DNA from: JAUXEH01 sp965533275
Lineage (GTDB): Bacteria; Acidobacteriota; Aminicenantia; Aminicenantales; Aminicenantaceae
NCBI GenBank assembly: GCA_965533275.1
Contig: CBESWG010000005.1
Location: 71,130 to 135,129, forward strand
Length of the DNA: 64,000 bases
Direction: 5' to 3'
Positions 49,560 through 58,250 of the stretch are shown here, piece by piece; the stretch's first letter is position 1, and each line of letters begins with the position of its first letter. Made by a program: the position numbers and the translations under genes. The notes under the pieces were generated by a model. It did no database searches, was not told the origin of the DNA, and worked only from the letters and a program-made list of their open reading frames with translations.

Positions 49560-50540
49560 ATGCAGAAACTCGGCATCATTAAGACCAACGAGGATGCGAT
49601 CAAGCTCTTGAACATCGCCCTGGAACACGAATGGGCGGTCAGCTTCGAGTATACCATCCACGCCTACTCCATGCCCAAAGCAACCTATTTCTACCAGGAC
49701 CCGGTCATGCAGGTCCGCAAGGACGCCCGGGCACAGACGATCCAGATCGGGATCGACGAGATGTACCACGCCCTGCAGCTGGGGATCGTCATCCAGCAGA
49801 TGGGGGGAAATCCCTCCTTCAAGACAGATGAGGTCATCCGCTATCCGCGCATCATCGACAACCTGAAGCGTGACAAAAAAACGGAAGACCTGGTGACGGA
49901 CCTATACCGGACCGCGGAGCTCGTGGAGGGGGCCTTCCCCAAGATCCAGAACATGATCCTGAACATCGCCTTTGATGAGGTTCGGCATGGCGACCAGTTT
50001 CAGACCATGATCGACACCCTGGAAGCGGAAGGACACCAGGACGCACTCTGTTATCCGCCCGCACCCGAGAACCGGGACAAGGAAGAGATCCAGATCCTGC
50101 ATGAGATCATGCGGCTGGAGAATGAGCTCATGCACCGCTATCTCAAGTATACCCTGCTCTTCAGCGATCACCAGGACCTGAGCCAGCGGCTGTTCAAGAA
50201 CGCCATCGATCAGATGCGCCACTGGGACAAGAACGCCGGCACGCTGATCAAACTGGGGGATGTCGTGCGCATCGAAAACGCGGAGAAGGATGCGGATGGT
50301 GTGGAAAGGAGCTTCTCGCCCATGCCCGATCTGTACCCGGGAGAAGACCGCGTGACGTCATTGGAGACCCTGTTGCCCACCGAAGAGGAGCTCGTCCGGC
50401 TTTACGAGCAGCTCATCCCCTTCTTCCCAGATGGCGAGGTCAAGGAACGGCTCACGCCCAACCTGGCGTTGGACCGGGAGCACGTCTTTACTCAGACATA
50501 CCTGCTGGAAAACGCCAGGCAGATAGCCGGGCTGAAGTAG
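49560..50540 (+). CDS. Tandem ferritin-like diiron protein, hypothetical
   Basis: Protein of 326 residues with two ferritin-like halves. The first has NIALEHEWAVSFEYTIHAY, IGIDEMYHALQLG and the later NIAFDEVRHGDQF with ExxH-type metal ligands; the second has MRLENELMHRYLKYTLLFS and NAIDQMRHWDKNAG. A C-terminal helical tail (LLPTEEELVRLYEQLIPFF) follows. It is probably an iron or oxygen-handling protein, but no named family is certain. AAGGAGGAA precedes the ATG. It is followed 5 bp later by a flavin reductase gene, which could reduce it. Confidence 0.72.
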   Translation: MQKLGIIKTNEDAIKLLNIALEHEWAVSFEYTIHAYSMPKATYFYQDPVMQVRKDARAQTIQIGIDEMYHALQLGIVIQQMGGNPSFKTDEVIRYPRIIDNLKRDKKTEDLVTDLYRTAELVEGAFPKIQNMILNIAFDEVRHGDQFQTMIDTLEAEGHQDALCYPPAPENRDKEEIQILHEIMRLENELMHRYLKYTLLFSDHQDLSQRLFKNAIDQMRHWDKNAGTLIKLGDVVRIENAEKDADGVERSFSPMPDLYPGEDRVTSLETLLPTEEELVRLYEQLIPFFPDGEVKERLTPNLALDREHVFTQTYLLENARQIAGLK

Positions 50541-50544
50541 GCGC

Positions 50545-51102
50545 ATGAAAACGATCCTCACGGACCTCCGGCAATTCCAGTATTTCTATCCCTACACCGT
50601 GGCCGTGGTGGGAGCCAGGAGCGGAGAGGGCGTGAACTACATGTCCTGTGCCTGGCACACCGCTCTGTCCTTCGATCCTCCTCTCTTCGGGATACTGGTC
50701 GCCAAGAAGCGGCGGACCTTTGATTTCATCTCGGATGCCAATGAGTTCACTGTCAATTTCCTTGCCAGGGAGGACATCGCCCTCTCGGCACAGATGGGCC
50801 GTATTTCCGGCCACGACCGGGACAAGATCGAAGAATTCGCGGTCGGGCTTTCGGCGGCCGCGCACATCCAGACTCCCGTGTTGGAGGCGGCCTATGCCGC
50901 CTTCGAATGCCGGCTTCGCGACACCCGCGCCTACGGCGACCACGTGCTCTTCGTGGGGGAGGTGCTGGCCGTGCAGATCGAGGAACACTGCTTCGATGCC
51001 CAAGGCATGCTCGATACCAGCCAGGTCAAGCCCCTGCTCTACATGGGCTCCGACTTTTATATGACCGTGGACCCGGAGACACTGGAGCACAAGCTGCCAT
51101 AA
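50545..51102 (+). CDS. Flavin reductase-like FMN-binding protein
   Basis: Flavin-binding protein of 185 residues of the flavin reductase-like (split-barrel) family. PYTVAVVGARSGEGVNYMSC, AWHTALSFDPPLFGILVAKK, and NEFTVNFLARED are typical, as is the HVLFVGEVLAV strand. It may pass electrons from NAD(P)H via FMN to the ferritin-like protein encoded 5 bp upstream; this is inference. After its stop a 119-bp gap precedes the ABC transporter, with a G/C-rich stretch but no clear terminator. Confidence 0.88.
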   Translation: MKTILTDLRQFQYFYPYTVAVVGARSGEGVNYMSCAWHTALSFDPPLFGILVAKKRRTFDFISDANEFTVNFLAREDIALSAQMGRISGHDRDKIEEFAVGLSAAAHIQTPVLEAAYAAFECRLRDTRAYGDHVLFVGEVLAVQIEEHCFDAQGMLDTSQVKPLLYMGSDFYMTVDPETLEHKLP

Positions 51103-51181
51103 AGAACTGGGGGCCACCCCCTCCCAAAGGGGCACCCTGGTCCAGAGTACCCCAAGGGGTTCGTCCCCATCGTTTTACCGG

Positions 51182-51209
51182 TTGCTTTGCGGGGTGAATT
51201 TCGTATAAT
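51182..51209 (+). promoter_or_regulatory. Promoter of the ABC transporter-pilD operon
   Basis: TTGCTT at 51182-51187, 16-bp spacer, a perfect TATAAT at 51204-51209. The predicted start near 51216 is about 6 nt before the ATG. Confidence 0.62.
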
Positions 51210-51221
51210 AGGAACAAGTTC

Positions 51222-52139
51222 ATGGGCACCGCAATCAAGGTCACTGATCTGCACAAATCCTTTAAGTCCGAATTTCTTCGCCGCGAGAAAAAGATCCTCA
51301 AGGGCATAACGCTGAGCGTCGAGTCCGGTGAGATCTTCGGCTACCTGGGACCCAATGGGGCGGGCAAGACTACGACCCTCAAGTGCCTGCTGGGTCTCAT
51401 CTTCCCTGAACGGGGAGACCTCGAGATCCTGGGGCATCCCCATCTCTCCCTTCAGGCCAAGAGTCGGTTGGGATACCTTCCCGAGAATCCCTACTTCTAC
51501 GACTACCTGAGCGCCTCGGAATTCCTGCGCTACTACAGCCAGCTGCACCAGATCCCCAAAGCGGAACAGGGGATCCGGATCGCCGGCATCCTGGAACGGG
51601 TGGGTCTGAAGGAGGCCGCCGATCTCCAGCTGCGCAAGTTTTCCAAAGGCATGCTCCAGCGGGTCGGGCTGGCCCAGGCCCTGCTGCATGAACCGGAACT
51701 GGTGCTGCTCGACGAACCCCTGGGCGGCCTCGATCCCTTGGGACGCAAGGAGATCCGGGACATCATCGTCCAGCTCAAGGAGGAGGGCCGGACCGTGTTC
51801 CTGTCCTCCCATATCCTGCAGGACATCGAGATGATCTGCGACCGTGTGGCCATCATCGTCGACGGCCGCATCGTGAACCAGGGCCCTCTGTTCGATCTCA
51901 TCTCGGAACAGATCCTCTTCACGGAGATGACCATTTCCGGGATGACAGAAGATGAACTGCAGGCCTTCGGAGACTGTCTGAAGACACAGGGGGGCAAGGT
52001 CCTGCTCAAGGTTTTCGAGGAGGCCAGGGTGCAGGAGGTCCTGCGCCTGGCCGTGGAACGGAAGGCCGTGGTGCATTCCCTGGTCCCCCGCTCCGAGAGC
52101 CTGGAGGACCTTTTCGTGGGGACGGTGAAGGACCGATGA
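51222..52139 (+). CDS. ABC transporter ATP-binding protein (PilH-like by context)
   Basis: ATPase subunit of 305 residues. Walker A is GPNGAGKTT at 43-51, the signature is RKFSKGMLQRVGLAQ and Walker B is LVLLDEPLGGLDP; the H-loop His is in FLSSHILQD. The C-terminal 90 residues after the ATPase core are typical of ABC-2 systems. It overlaps the permease gene by four bases. In Myxococcus xanthus an ABC pair (PilH, PilI) lies beside pilD and is needed for pili; the same neighbourhood here suggests the same job, but sequence alone says only ABC-2 transporter. Confidence 0.9.
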   Translation: MGTAIKVTDLHKSFKSEFLRREKKILKGITLSVESGEIFGYLGPNGAGKTTTLKCLLGLIFPERGDLEILGHPHLSLQAKSRLGYLPENPYFYDYLSASEFLRYYSQLHQIPKAEQGIRIAGILERVGLKEAADLQLRKFSKGMLQRVGLAQALLHEPELVLLDEPLGGLDPLGRKEIRDIIVQLKEEGRTVFLSSHILQDIEMICDRVAIIVDGRIVNQGPLFDLISEQILFTEMTISGMTEDELQAFGDCLKTQGGKVLLKVFEEARVQEVLRLAVERKAVVHSLVPRSESLEDLFVGTVKDR

Positions 52140-52900
52140 AGATACGCGCTATCGCCCTCAACACCTTCCGCGAGGCCATCCGGGACCGCGTCCTGTACCT
52201 GCTGCTTTTCGTCGCGGTGGCGAGCCTGATCTTCTCCCGCCTGCTGGCGCTGCTGACCGTGGGCGATCGTGTCAAGATCATAACCGACGTGGGTCTGGCT
52301 TCGCTGTCGTTTTTCGGGGCGCTCATGGCCATCCTGATCGGGACCGGCCTGGTCTATAAGGAGATCGATAAAAAGACAATCTTCACCCTGCTGGCCAAAC
52401 CCATCCACCGCTGGCAGTTCCTGCTGGGCAAGTTCTTTGGGCTGATCCTGGTCCTCTTCGTCATGCTCTTCTTGATGAGCCTGATCTTCCTCCTCATCCT
52501 GCTGATCCATTCCGGAGAGGTGGCATGGGGCATGTTCCTGGCACTGATCTTCATTTTTCTGGAAATGTGCCTCATCACCGCGGTGTCGCTGCTCTTCTCC
52601 TGCTTTTCCACTCCGATACTCAGCTCCATGTTCTCCCTGGCTTTTTATGTGATCGGGCATGTGTCCTGGGGGCTGGAAACCCTGATCGGCAAACTCAATT
52701 CAGGGTTCACCCAAACTCTGGCCCGGGTCTTTTACGCGCTGATCCCCGACCTGGAGAACTTCAACTTCAAGACAGAGATCGTCCACCACCTCCCGATCCC
52801 AACCTCGGTCTTCCTCTACGCCACGCTCTACGGCCTTTGCTACACGGGATTCATACTGGCCCTGGCCGTGCTGGTCTTCCGGCGCAGGGATTTCATCTGA
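52136..52900 (+). CDS. ABC-2 type permease (PilI-like by context)
   Basis: Inner-membrane permease of 254 residues with six hydrophobic segments. The opening IRAIALNTFREAIRDRVLYL is typical of ABC-2 permeases, and YKEIDKKTIFTLLAKPIHRW marks the cytoplasmic coupling helix. The four-base overlap with the ATPase gene shows that they form one transporter. The exported substrate is unknown. Confidence 0.87.
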   Translation: MKIRAIALNTFREAIRDRVLYLLLFVAVASLIFSRLLALLTVGDRVKIITDVGLASLSFFGALMAILIGTGLVYKEIDKKTIFTLLAKPIHRWQFLLGKFFGLILVLFVMLFLMSLIFLLILLIHSGEVAWGMFLALIFIFLEMCLITAVSLLFSCFSTPILSSMFSLAFYVIGHVSWGLETLIGKLNSGFTQTLARVFYALIPDLENFNFKTEIVHHLPIPTSVFLYATLYGLCYTGFILALAVLVFRRRDFI

Positions 52901-52904
52901 TCCC

Positions 52905-53741
52905 ATGAAAAAAGGTATCGTGATCCTGGCCCTGATCATCAGCCTGGCCGCATTCTCGGGTCTAAAGCTCCACCTGGACAGTATCCCCCGGGCCCGGGTA
53001 CCGGGTGCCTCCATCCTGTACCTCCCCTCGGGAAAGTCCCTGCAGTACATGGCACTGGGGAACCGGCCTTTCATGGCGGACCTGATCTACCTCTGGGCCA
53101 TCCAGTACTTCAGCAACACTCAGGTGACCGACCGCTACGACCACATGGAGCACGTCTTCTCCATCATCTCCGAGCTGGATCCCCGCTATGAGGATCCCTA
53201 CCTGATCGGGGCCATGATCGCCGGCGCCGATGCGGGCGACATCGAGACAGCCTTCCGCATCCTGGACCTGGGCCTCGAGAAGAATCCCGAACAGTGGATC
53301 TTCCCCTGGGAAGCCGGTCACATCGCATTGATGCAGCTCAAGGACTTCGAACTGGCGCGGGAATACTTCAAGAAAACCATGGAGATACCGGGGGCTCCAC
53401 CCATGGCCCGGCGGCTGTATGCCAACGCCTCCACCATGCTCACGGACTACAAGACGGCCTTCGCGAACTGGATGGAGATCTACGAGACCACAGATGACGA
53501 AAGAATCAAGGAGATCGCATTCAACCACCTTTATCAAGTGACATCCGCTATGGAAATCGAGTCCCTGGGAAAGGCCATCACGGAATACAGACGTCTCTAC
53601 GGCCGCAACCCGGGCGAACTCGAGGACCTGGTCGGGGCCGGCCTGATGGAGGAGATCAAGCCGGATATCGAGGGCAATGCCTACGTATACGATAGTGAGA
53701 CCGCAGAGGTCAAGACCGCAAGGCTATGGTGGAAGCGCTGA
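52905..53741 (+). CDS. TPR-like exported or anchored protein
   Basis: Protein of 278 residues with an N-terminal hydrophobic anchor (residues 5-22). The region 85-215 looks like tetratricopeptide repeats (VFSIISELDPRYEDPYLIGA, AFRILDLGLEKNPEQW, DFELAREYFKKTMEIPGAPP). The C-terminus contains a segment with ITEYRRLYGRNPGELEDLVG and then VYDSETAEVKT, reminiscent of the tail of type II pseudopilins. It lies between the ABC permease (5 bp) and pilD (16-nt overlap), so it is a candidate pilus-assembly accessory, comparable in position to M. xanthus PilG. Confidence 0.7.
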   Translation: MKKGIVILALIISLAAFSGLKLHLDSIPRARVPGASILYLPSGKSLQYMALGNRPFMADLIYLWAIQYFSNTQVTDRYDHMEHVFSIISELDPRYEDPYLIGAMIAGADAGDIETAFRILDLGLEKNPEQWIFPWEAGHIALMQLKDFELAREYFKKTMEIPGAPPMARRLYANASTMLTDYKTAFANWMEIYETTDDERIKEIAFNHLYQVTSAMEIESLGKAITEYRRLYGRNPGELEDLVGAGLMEEIKPDIEGNAYVYDSETAEVKTARLWWKR

Positions 53742-54493
53742 TCGTCCTGTTCGGGCTGGCCTGGGGCAGCTTCCTCAATGTCGTGATCTACCGCCTCCCC
53801 CACGGCCTGAGCCTGGCCCTGCCCCCCTCCCACTGCCCCAATTGTGAGACCCGGATCAAGCTCTATCACAACATCCCCGTGCTCTCCTGGGTTTTACTGG
53901 GCGGCAAGTGTCGCTACTGTGGGGTGAAGATCCCCGCGACCTATCTCCTGGTGGAGGTGCTGACTCCCCTGGCCTTTCTCGCCCTCTACCTGAATTTCGG
54001 GCTCAGCACGCATTTCTTCATCTCCTGCCTGTTCACGAGCGGGCTCCTCGCCCTGACCTTCATCGACCTCTATCATCAGATCCTCCCGGACCAGATCACC
54101 CTACCAGGGCTGGTTTTGGGGTTGGCCTATGCCTTTTTCCGGGACGACCTGACCCTGCGGCAGTCCCTGATCGGGGCCGTGGTGGGGGCCGGCATCCTCC
54201 TGCTGGTCTACGGCACGTACTACCTGATCCGGAGGAAAGAGGGCCTGGGCATGGGGGATGTGACACTGATGCTCATGGTCGGGGCCTTCCTGGGTTGGCA
54301 AGGCTCGGCCCTCACCTTGATCCTGGGTTCGTTCCTGGGAGCCCTGGTGGGCGTCTACATCATCTTAGTCCGCAAGCAGGACATGCAGTTCGCGCTTCCC
54401 TTCGGCACCTTCCTGGCACCCGCAGCCTTCGTGGCCCTGGTCTGGGGTGAGCGGATCATCGCGTGGTACCTGGGAATGTTCCAAGCCCCCTGA
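53726..54493 (+). CDS. pilD: Prepilin peptidase/N-methyltransferase
   Basis: Inner-membrane aspartic protease of 255 residues that cuts and methylates type IV prepilins. The two CxxC pairs of the methylase-type loop are C37/C40 and C62/C65. The catalytic aspartates are D114 (TFIDLYHQILPDQ) and D178 (GLGMGDVTLM). About eight membrane helices are visible. It would process the pseudopilins encoded on the opposite strand just beyond. It starts 16 nt inside the TPR gene. Confidence 0.95.
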   Translation: MVEALIVLFGLAWGSFLNVVIYRLPHGLSLALPPSHCPNCETRIKLYHNIPVLSWVLLGGKCRYCGVKIPATYLLVEVLTPLAFLALYLNFGLSTHFFISCLFTSGLLALTFIDLYHQILPDQITLPGLVLGLAYAFFRDDLTLRQSLIGAVVGAGILLLVYGTYYLIRRKEGLGMGDVTLMLMVGAFLGWQGSALTLILGSFLGALVGVYIILVRKQDMQFALPFGTFLAPAAFVALVWGERIIAWYLGMFQAP

Positions 54494-54534
54494 AAAAAAA
54501 AGCCGGCTGCATCCCCTAGGGGAGCACAGCCGGC
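54493..54534 (-). terminator. Intrinsic terminator of the minor pilin operon
   Basis: On the minus strand GCCGGCTG and CAGCCGGC enclose a loop with its own CCCCTAGGGG pairing, followed by nine Ts. It lies between the convergent pilY1 and pilD genes. Confidence 0.9.
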
Positions 54535-54546
54535 CGAAATTCGGTT

Positions 54547-57500
54547 CTAGTCTTTCTTGATCTTGTAGATCTCGCGCCAGGACTTGATCTTGAGCAGAGC
54601 ACCCACGGGCTGCTCCAGCTTCTGGATCGTGGAATCATATTCCTGGATGTAGACCTCGCGCTTGCGCACCCCGCCCGCACGCTCGGATTCGCCCAGCGTG
54701 ACGGCGGCTCGGGTCTTGATCTCCAGGCCCAGCGTTTCGCGGTTCCCGGAGGCCCCACGGAAAGCGGTCCCGCCCACGGGCGCTCCGGCGATGGCCTTGA
54801 CATAGCGGCCGTAGAGCCGCCCGATGCCGGAGAGGCTGGCACAGGGATCCACGGTCTCGATGTTGCCGGTCAAGGTGCTGAAATAGACGATCAGGTTGGC
54901 GACCTTAGGATCGGCCCAGACCTTCTCTCCCTCGCTCAAAACACCCACGTTCTTCTCCGCGGGGATGCCGAGCAGCATCGACTCTCCCAGGAACCATTCG
55001 ACCCTGTCGTTCTGACTGCCGGCCGTCGGATCGTCCATGAGGGCGACAAAGGAATAGGCGCCATCTGCAGGAGCTTTGTCGTCGCCGCCGGTGCCGAAAT
55101 AGATCCGCGGATAGGCGCCCGGGTCCTCGGCGTCCATGTGCACGGCCGGCTTGGTGATGATGGGATAGTTCATGGAGTCCTCGTAGATGACCTCCTCGTC
55201 CCAGGAGTCGGAATCGACGAAATCGGGGCTCACATCCACCTTCCACATCCGGCCTTCCAGGTCGCCCACATACACGCGGTCCAGGTCGCCGTCGTTGTCC
55301 ATGTCCAGCGCGGCCGGTGAACCGGGGATGGATTTGAGCACATTGGTTGCGTTCGACCAGATGATCCCGTCGGGATCACCTGTCCGCGTATTGATCTCAG
55401 GATTGGCGTTGAAATACCAGATGTACTGTCCATCTGCAATGTCGACCGCATAGAAGCGGTGCCCCTGGCGGCCCTGGCCGGCGACGTTGTCGTATCCGGA
55501 TCCCATGAAGGCGACCCAGGTGTCGCTGCCGTCGACTGAGACGCGCCCGATCTCGGGTGTCGACCAGGTCTCGCCCAGGCGAACATCCGTAAACTCCCAC
55601 AGGGGCTGTGGGGCCTCGATATCCGTGAGGTCCAGGGCGAAGTAGTAGTTCCCCGTGGCATCGGCGCCCTGCTTGACGCCCTGGCCCGGGCCCTGGCCGC
55701 AGATCAACACGGTCTTCCAGTTGCCGTTGATCAGGACGTCCTCGACCACGGGGCTGCCGTCGACAAATACATCCCGGTTGAAATAGCGGTCCCCGGAAGT
55801 CACGTCCACGGCCCACATGTTCTTCAGCTTGGAGAGGAGATTATACGGGATGAAGGCCCAGAGCTCCTCCCCTGTCAAGACGTCGAAGCAGTGGATCATG
55901 CCGTCGTTGGCACCCACCAGCAGGGTCTTGGGACGGTCTTCCCAGTCGGTCATGAAGGAATCGTATCCGGCGCCCTTCAGGGAGGCGACGTCGTTCGGGA
56001 ACGAGAGGATCGCGGGATTGGAGTGGTTGATGTCGCCCAGTTTCCAGTAGCGGCCCTCGCCGCGCACGAACTCTATGAGCCCCACGGGATCGTTCTGGAA
56101 GTCCTGCAGGATGGGGCCCAGGGTGCCCGAGTTGGCGGACGTGAACTCCATCCTAGTGAAACCGCCGCCTCCGTCGGGGATGGCCGTGTAAATGACCCGT
56201 GTCGAGGGGGCGCGGGCATCCAGCAGTTCGCCGGCGTCCCAGCGGATGACCACTCCGTCGGCCACGATCTCGCGGCCATCGGGTGAGGACAGGTCCGGTC
56301 GGGTCACGGTGTGGAGCTCGGAGTACGAGGTGCCGACAGGGCTCATGGCCGAAGTGTCATAGGCCCTCAAGTGGCCCTGCCAGCCGGGAAAATAGAACGT
56401 GCCCCCGATGATGAGCTTGATGGGAGTCCCACTGTCGTCGACCACGTTGGCCGCGACCGAGGTGCGGGAGTACTCCCGCCGCTCCACCACGGCGTACCTC
56501 AGGCGGAGCCGGTCCAGGACCGGGGTCTCATAGGAAGCACCCACATATTCAGCCATGGGATCCTCCGTGGCCGTAAGGATGGCCTTCCATTTCAGCTGCG
56601 AGCCGAAATTCACGAAGGAATGCCAGGGCAGGTTGGTGTAGTCCTGGATGGGTCCCGTACTGGCCAGGACTCCTTCCTCGCCGAAGCGGGCATAGAATTC
56701 CCAGCTGAATCCGTTGTTGTTGGAGACCCAGATCTCGACGGCCAGGCCGTCTGCGGAGCCGCCCTCCACGAACTGGTCGAGATTGAGGGCGCGCACGCGT
56801 GTTATGGCCTGCGTCGTGGGATCCAGGTGGTCGGTCAGGTTGGTCGACCAGGCTTCCCCGTGCAGGGCATAGACGGGAGCCAGGTCGTTGATGACGAGAT
56901 AGTAATCCCCTGAGTGGTTGGCATCGGCCAGGATCACGTCCTGGTCGCCGTCCTGGTCATAGTCCAGCATGGCGCTCATGTCCACGTCGTGGGGATCGGG
57001 CAGGATGGGCATGCAGTCGAACAGGCAGCGGAACTCGAAACTCACCTGGTCGTCCACGATGCCCTGGCCCTTCATGAACCAGGCGCGGGCCTCGTTGCCG
57101 GCGTTCCAGCGGTCGGTGCCGGCAAAGATGTCCGTGTATCCGTCGTTGTTGAAATCCGCGACACAGGTGGCAACCGTCCCGGTACACTCGGCGATGGGGA
57201 TATCCAGCGTCCGGCGGGTGAAGTTCTCGTTGCCGTCGTTCTCATAGAAAACCAGATAGGGGATGTCCTGGACCGTGCCGCCCAGGATATCGATGTCGCC
57301 GTCGTTGTCCAGGTCCGCGGCATCGACCGAGGAGCCTCCCCGGCCCGTGTCAAAGCCGGTGCGCTGGTCGTAATTGAGCTCGGCGATCTCGAAAGCCGAG
57401 AGATTGAAGTTTCCGGCCCCCGGGTTCCTGACGAGGAAGATCTTGTCCTCGGAGATGACCACTATATCGAGGTCGCCGTCCCCGTCGATGTCGACTGTCC

Positions 57501-58200
57501 CCAAGTGGTCGCCCGCCCAGTTGGCATAGATCCCGGCGGAAATGAAGCGGGAAGAAAAATCCAGATTGGGGGAGGAGTAGTAGGGGACGAAATCCGGATC
57601 CGTTGCCGTACCCTGGTTGATGTACATGGTCGCCACAAAATCCGTATGGGAGAACGCGTCGTTGGCGTTCTTGTAGAAGAAAAAATCCAGCAGCCCGTCG
57701 TCATTGTAATCCCCCACGGTGATCGAGGCCGGTCCGCAGTTCAGGTTGGTATCGTAGATCTCCAGTGGATCGACCATGAAGACGATTCCGTCGTCGTCCT
57801 CTCCATCTGCATCGAGATCCTCATAGTGGTTGCGGACGAACCTCAGCTTGGGGACATCGGGGTCCCCCCCGCCCAGGGGTCCCAGGTCCAGCCCGATCAG
57901 GTCCGGATAGCCGTCCCCGTCGAAATCGCCGGAGTCGCACACATAGATGCGCGCGCCCATGCCCGAAGGCTCGACCACGCTGAAATTCGCACCCAGGTTG
58001 CTCAGCCGGACGATCCCGTTTCCGACCCAGTGCGCGGAGGTATTGGCTAGATCCTTGTACGTGGTGGTGTCATAGGTCTCGTTGAAATTGAATCGGTCTT
58101 CGTCACAATCCTCTTCCTGGGCCCAGAATTTTACCGCCAGCAAACAGAAGACGATAAACACCGGAAGGACAAAGATGCTCTTCTTTCTTAATTTTTTCAT
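54547..58200 (-). CDS. pilY1: PilY1-like type IV pilus tip/adhesin protein with FG-GAP repeats
   Basis: Exported protein of 1217 residues. A signal peptide covers about 1-28. The N-terminal half has at least six FG-GAP/VCBS repeats, each with a calcium-type DxDxDG loop (for example DFDGDGYPDLIGLD and DNDGDIDILGG). The C-terminal half is the PilY1 (PilC beta-propeller) domain: LLVGANDGMIHCFDVLTGEE and the calcium loop DMDNDGDLDRVYVGDLEGRM. The FG-GAP region stands where a von Willebrand domain lies in other PilY1 proteins. The start at 58200 has GAGGCG upstream; nine codons of open frame precede it. It is the last gene of the operon. Confidence 0.88.
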   Translation of the reverse strand: MKKLRKKSIFVLPVFIVFCLLAVKFWAQEEDCDEDRFNFNETYDTTTYKDLANTSAHWVGNGIVRLSNLGANFSVVEPSGMGARIYVCDSGDFDGDGYPDLIGLDLGPLGGGDPDVPKLRFVRNHYEDLDADGEDDDGIVFMVDPLEIYDTNLNCGPASITVGDYNDDGLLDFFFYKNANDAFSHTDFVATMYINQGTATDPDFVPYYSSPNLDFSSRFISAGIYANWAGDHLGTVDIDGDGDLDIVVISEDKIFLVRNPGAGNFNLSAFEIAELNYDQRTGFDTGRGGSSVDAADLDNDGDIDILGGTVQDIPYLVFYENDGNENFTRRTLDIPIAECTGTVATCVADFNNDGYTDIFAGTDRWNAGNEARAWFMKGQGIVDDQVSFEFRCLFDCMPILPDPHDVDMSAMLDYDQDGDQDVILADANHSGDYYLVINDLAPVYALHGEAWSTNLTDHLDPTTQAITRVRALNLDQFVEGGSADGLAVEIWVSNNNGFSWEFYARFGEEGVLASTGPIQDYTNLPWHSFVNFGSQLKWKAILTATEDPMAEYVGASYETPVLDRLRLRYAVVERREYSRTSVAANVVDDSGTPIKLIIGGTFYFPGWQGHLRAYDTSAMSPVGTSYSELHTVTRPDLSSPDGREIVADGVVIRWDAGELLDARAPSTRVIYTAIPDGGGGFTRMEFTSANSGTLGPILQDFQNDPVGLIEFVRGEGRYWKLGDINHSNPAILSFPNDVASLKGAGYDSFMTDWEDRPKTLLVGANDGMIHCFDVLTGEELWAFIPYNLLSKLKNMWAVDVTSGDRYFNRDVFVDGSPVVEDVLINGNWKTVLICGQGPGQGVKQGADATGNYYFALDLTDIEAPQPLWEFTDVRLGETWSTPEIGRVSVDGSDTWVAFMGSGYDNVAGQGRQGHRFYAVDIADGQYIWYFNANPEINTRTGDPDGIIWSNATNVLKSIPGSPAALDMDNDGDLDRVYVGDLEGRMWKVDVSPDFVDSDSWDEEVIYEDSMNYPIITKPAVHMDAEDPGAYPRIYFGTGGDDKAPADGAYSFVALMDDPTAGSQNDRVEWFLGESMLLGIPAEKNVGVLSEGEKVWADPKVANLIVYFSTLTGNIETVDPCASLSGIGRLYGRYVKAIAGAPVGGTAFRGASGNRETLGLEIKTRAAVTLGESERAGGVRKREVYIQEYDSTIQKLEQPVGALLKIKSWREIYKIKKD

Positions 58201-58250
58201 CTGGCGCCTCGTTTTGTTCTTTTGCAAATTTTTTATTTCTATTCGTTCGG

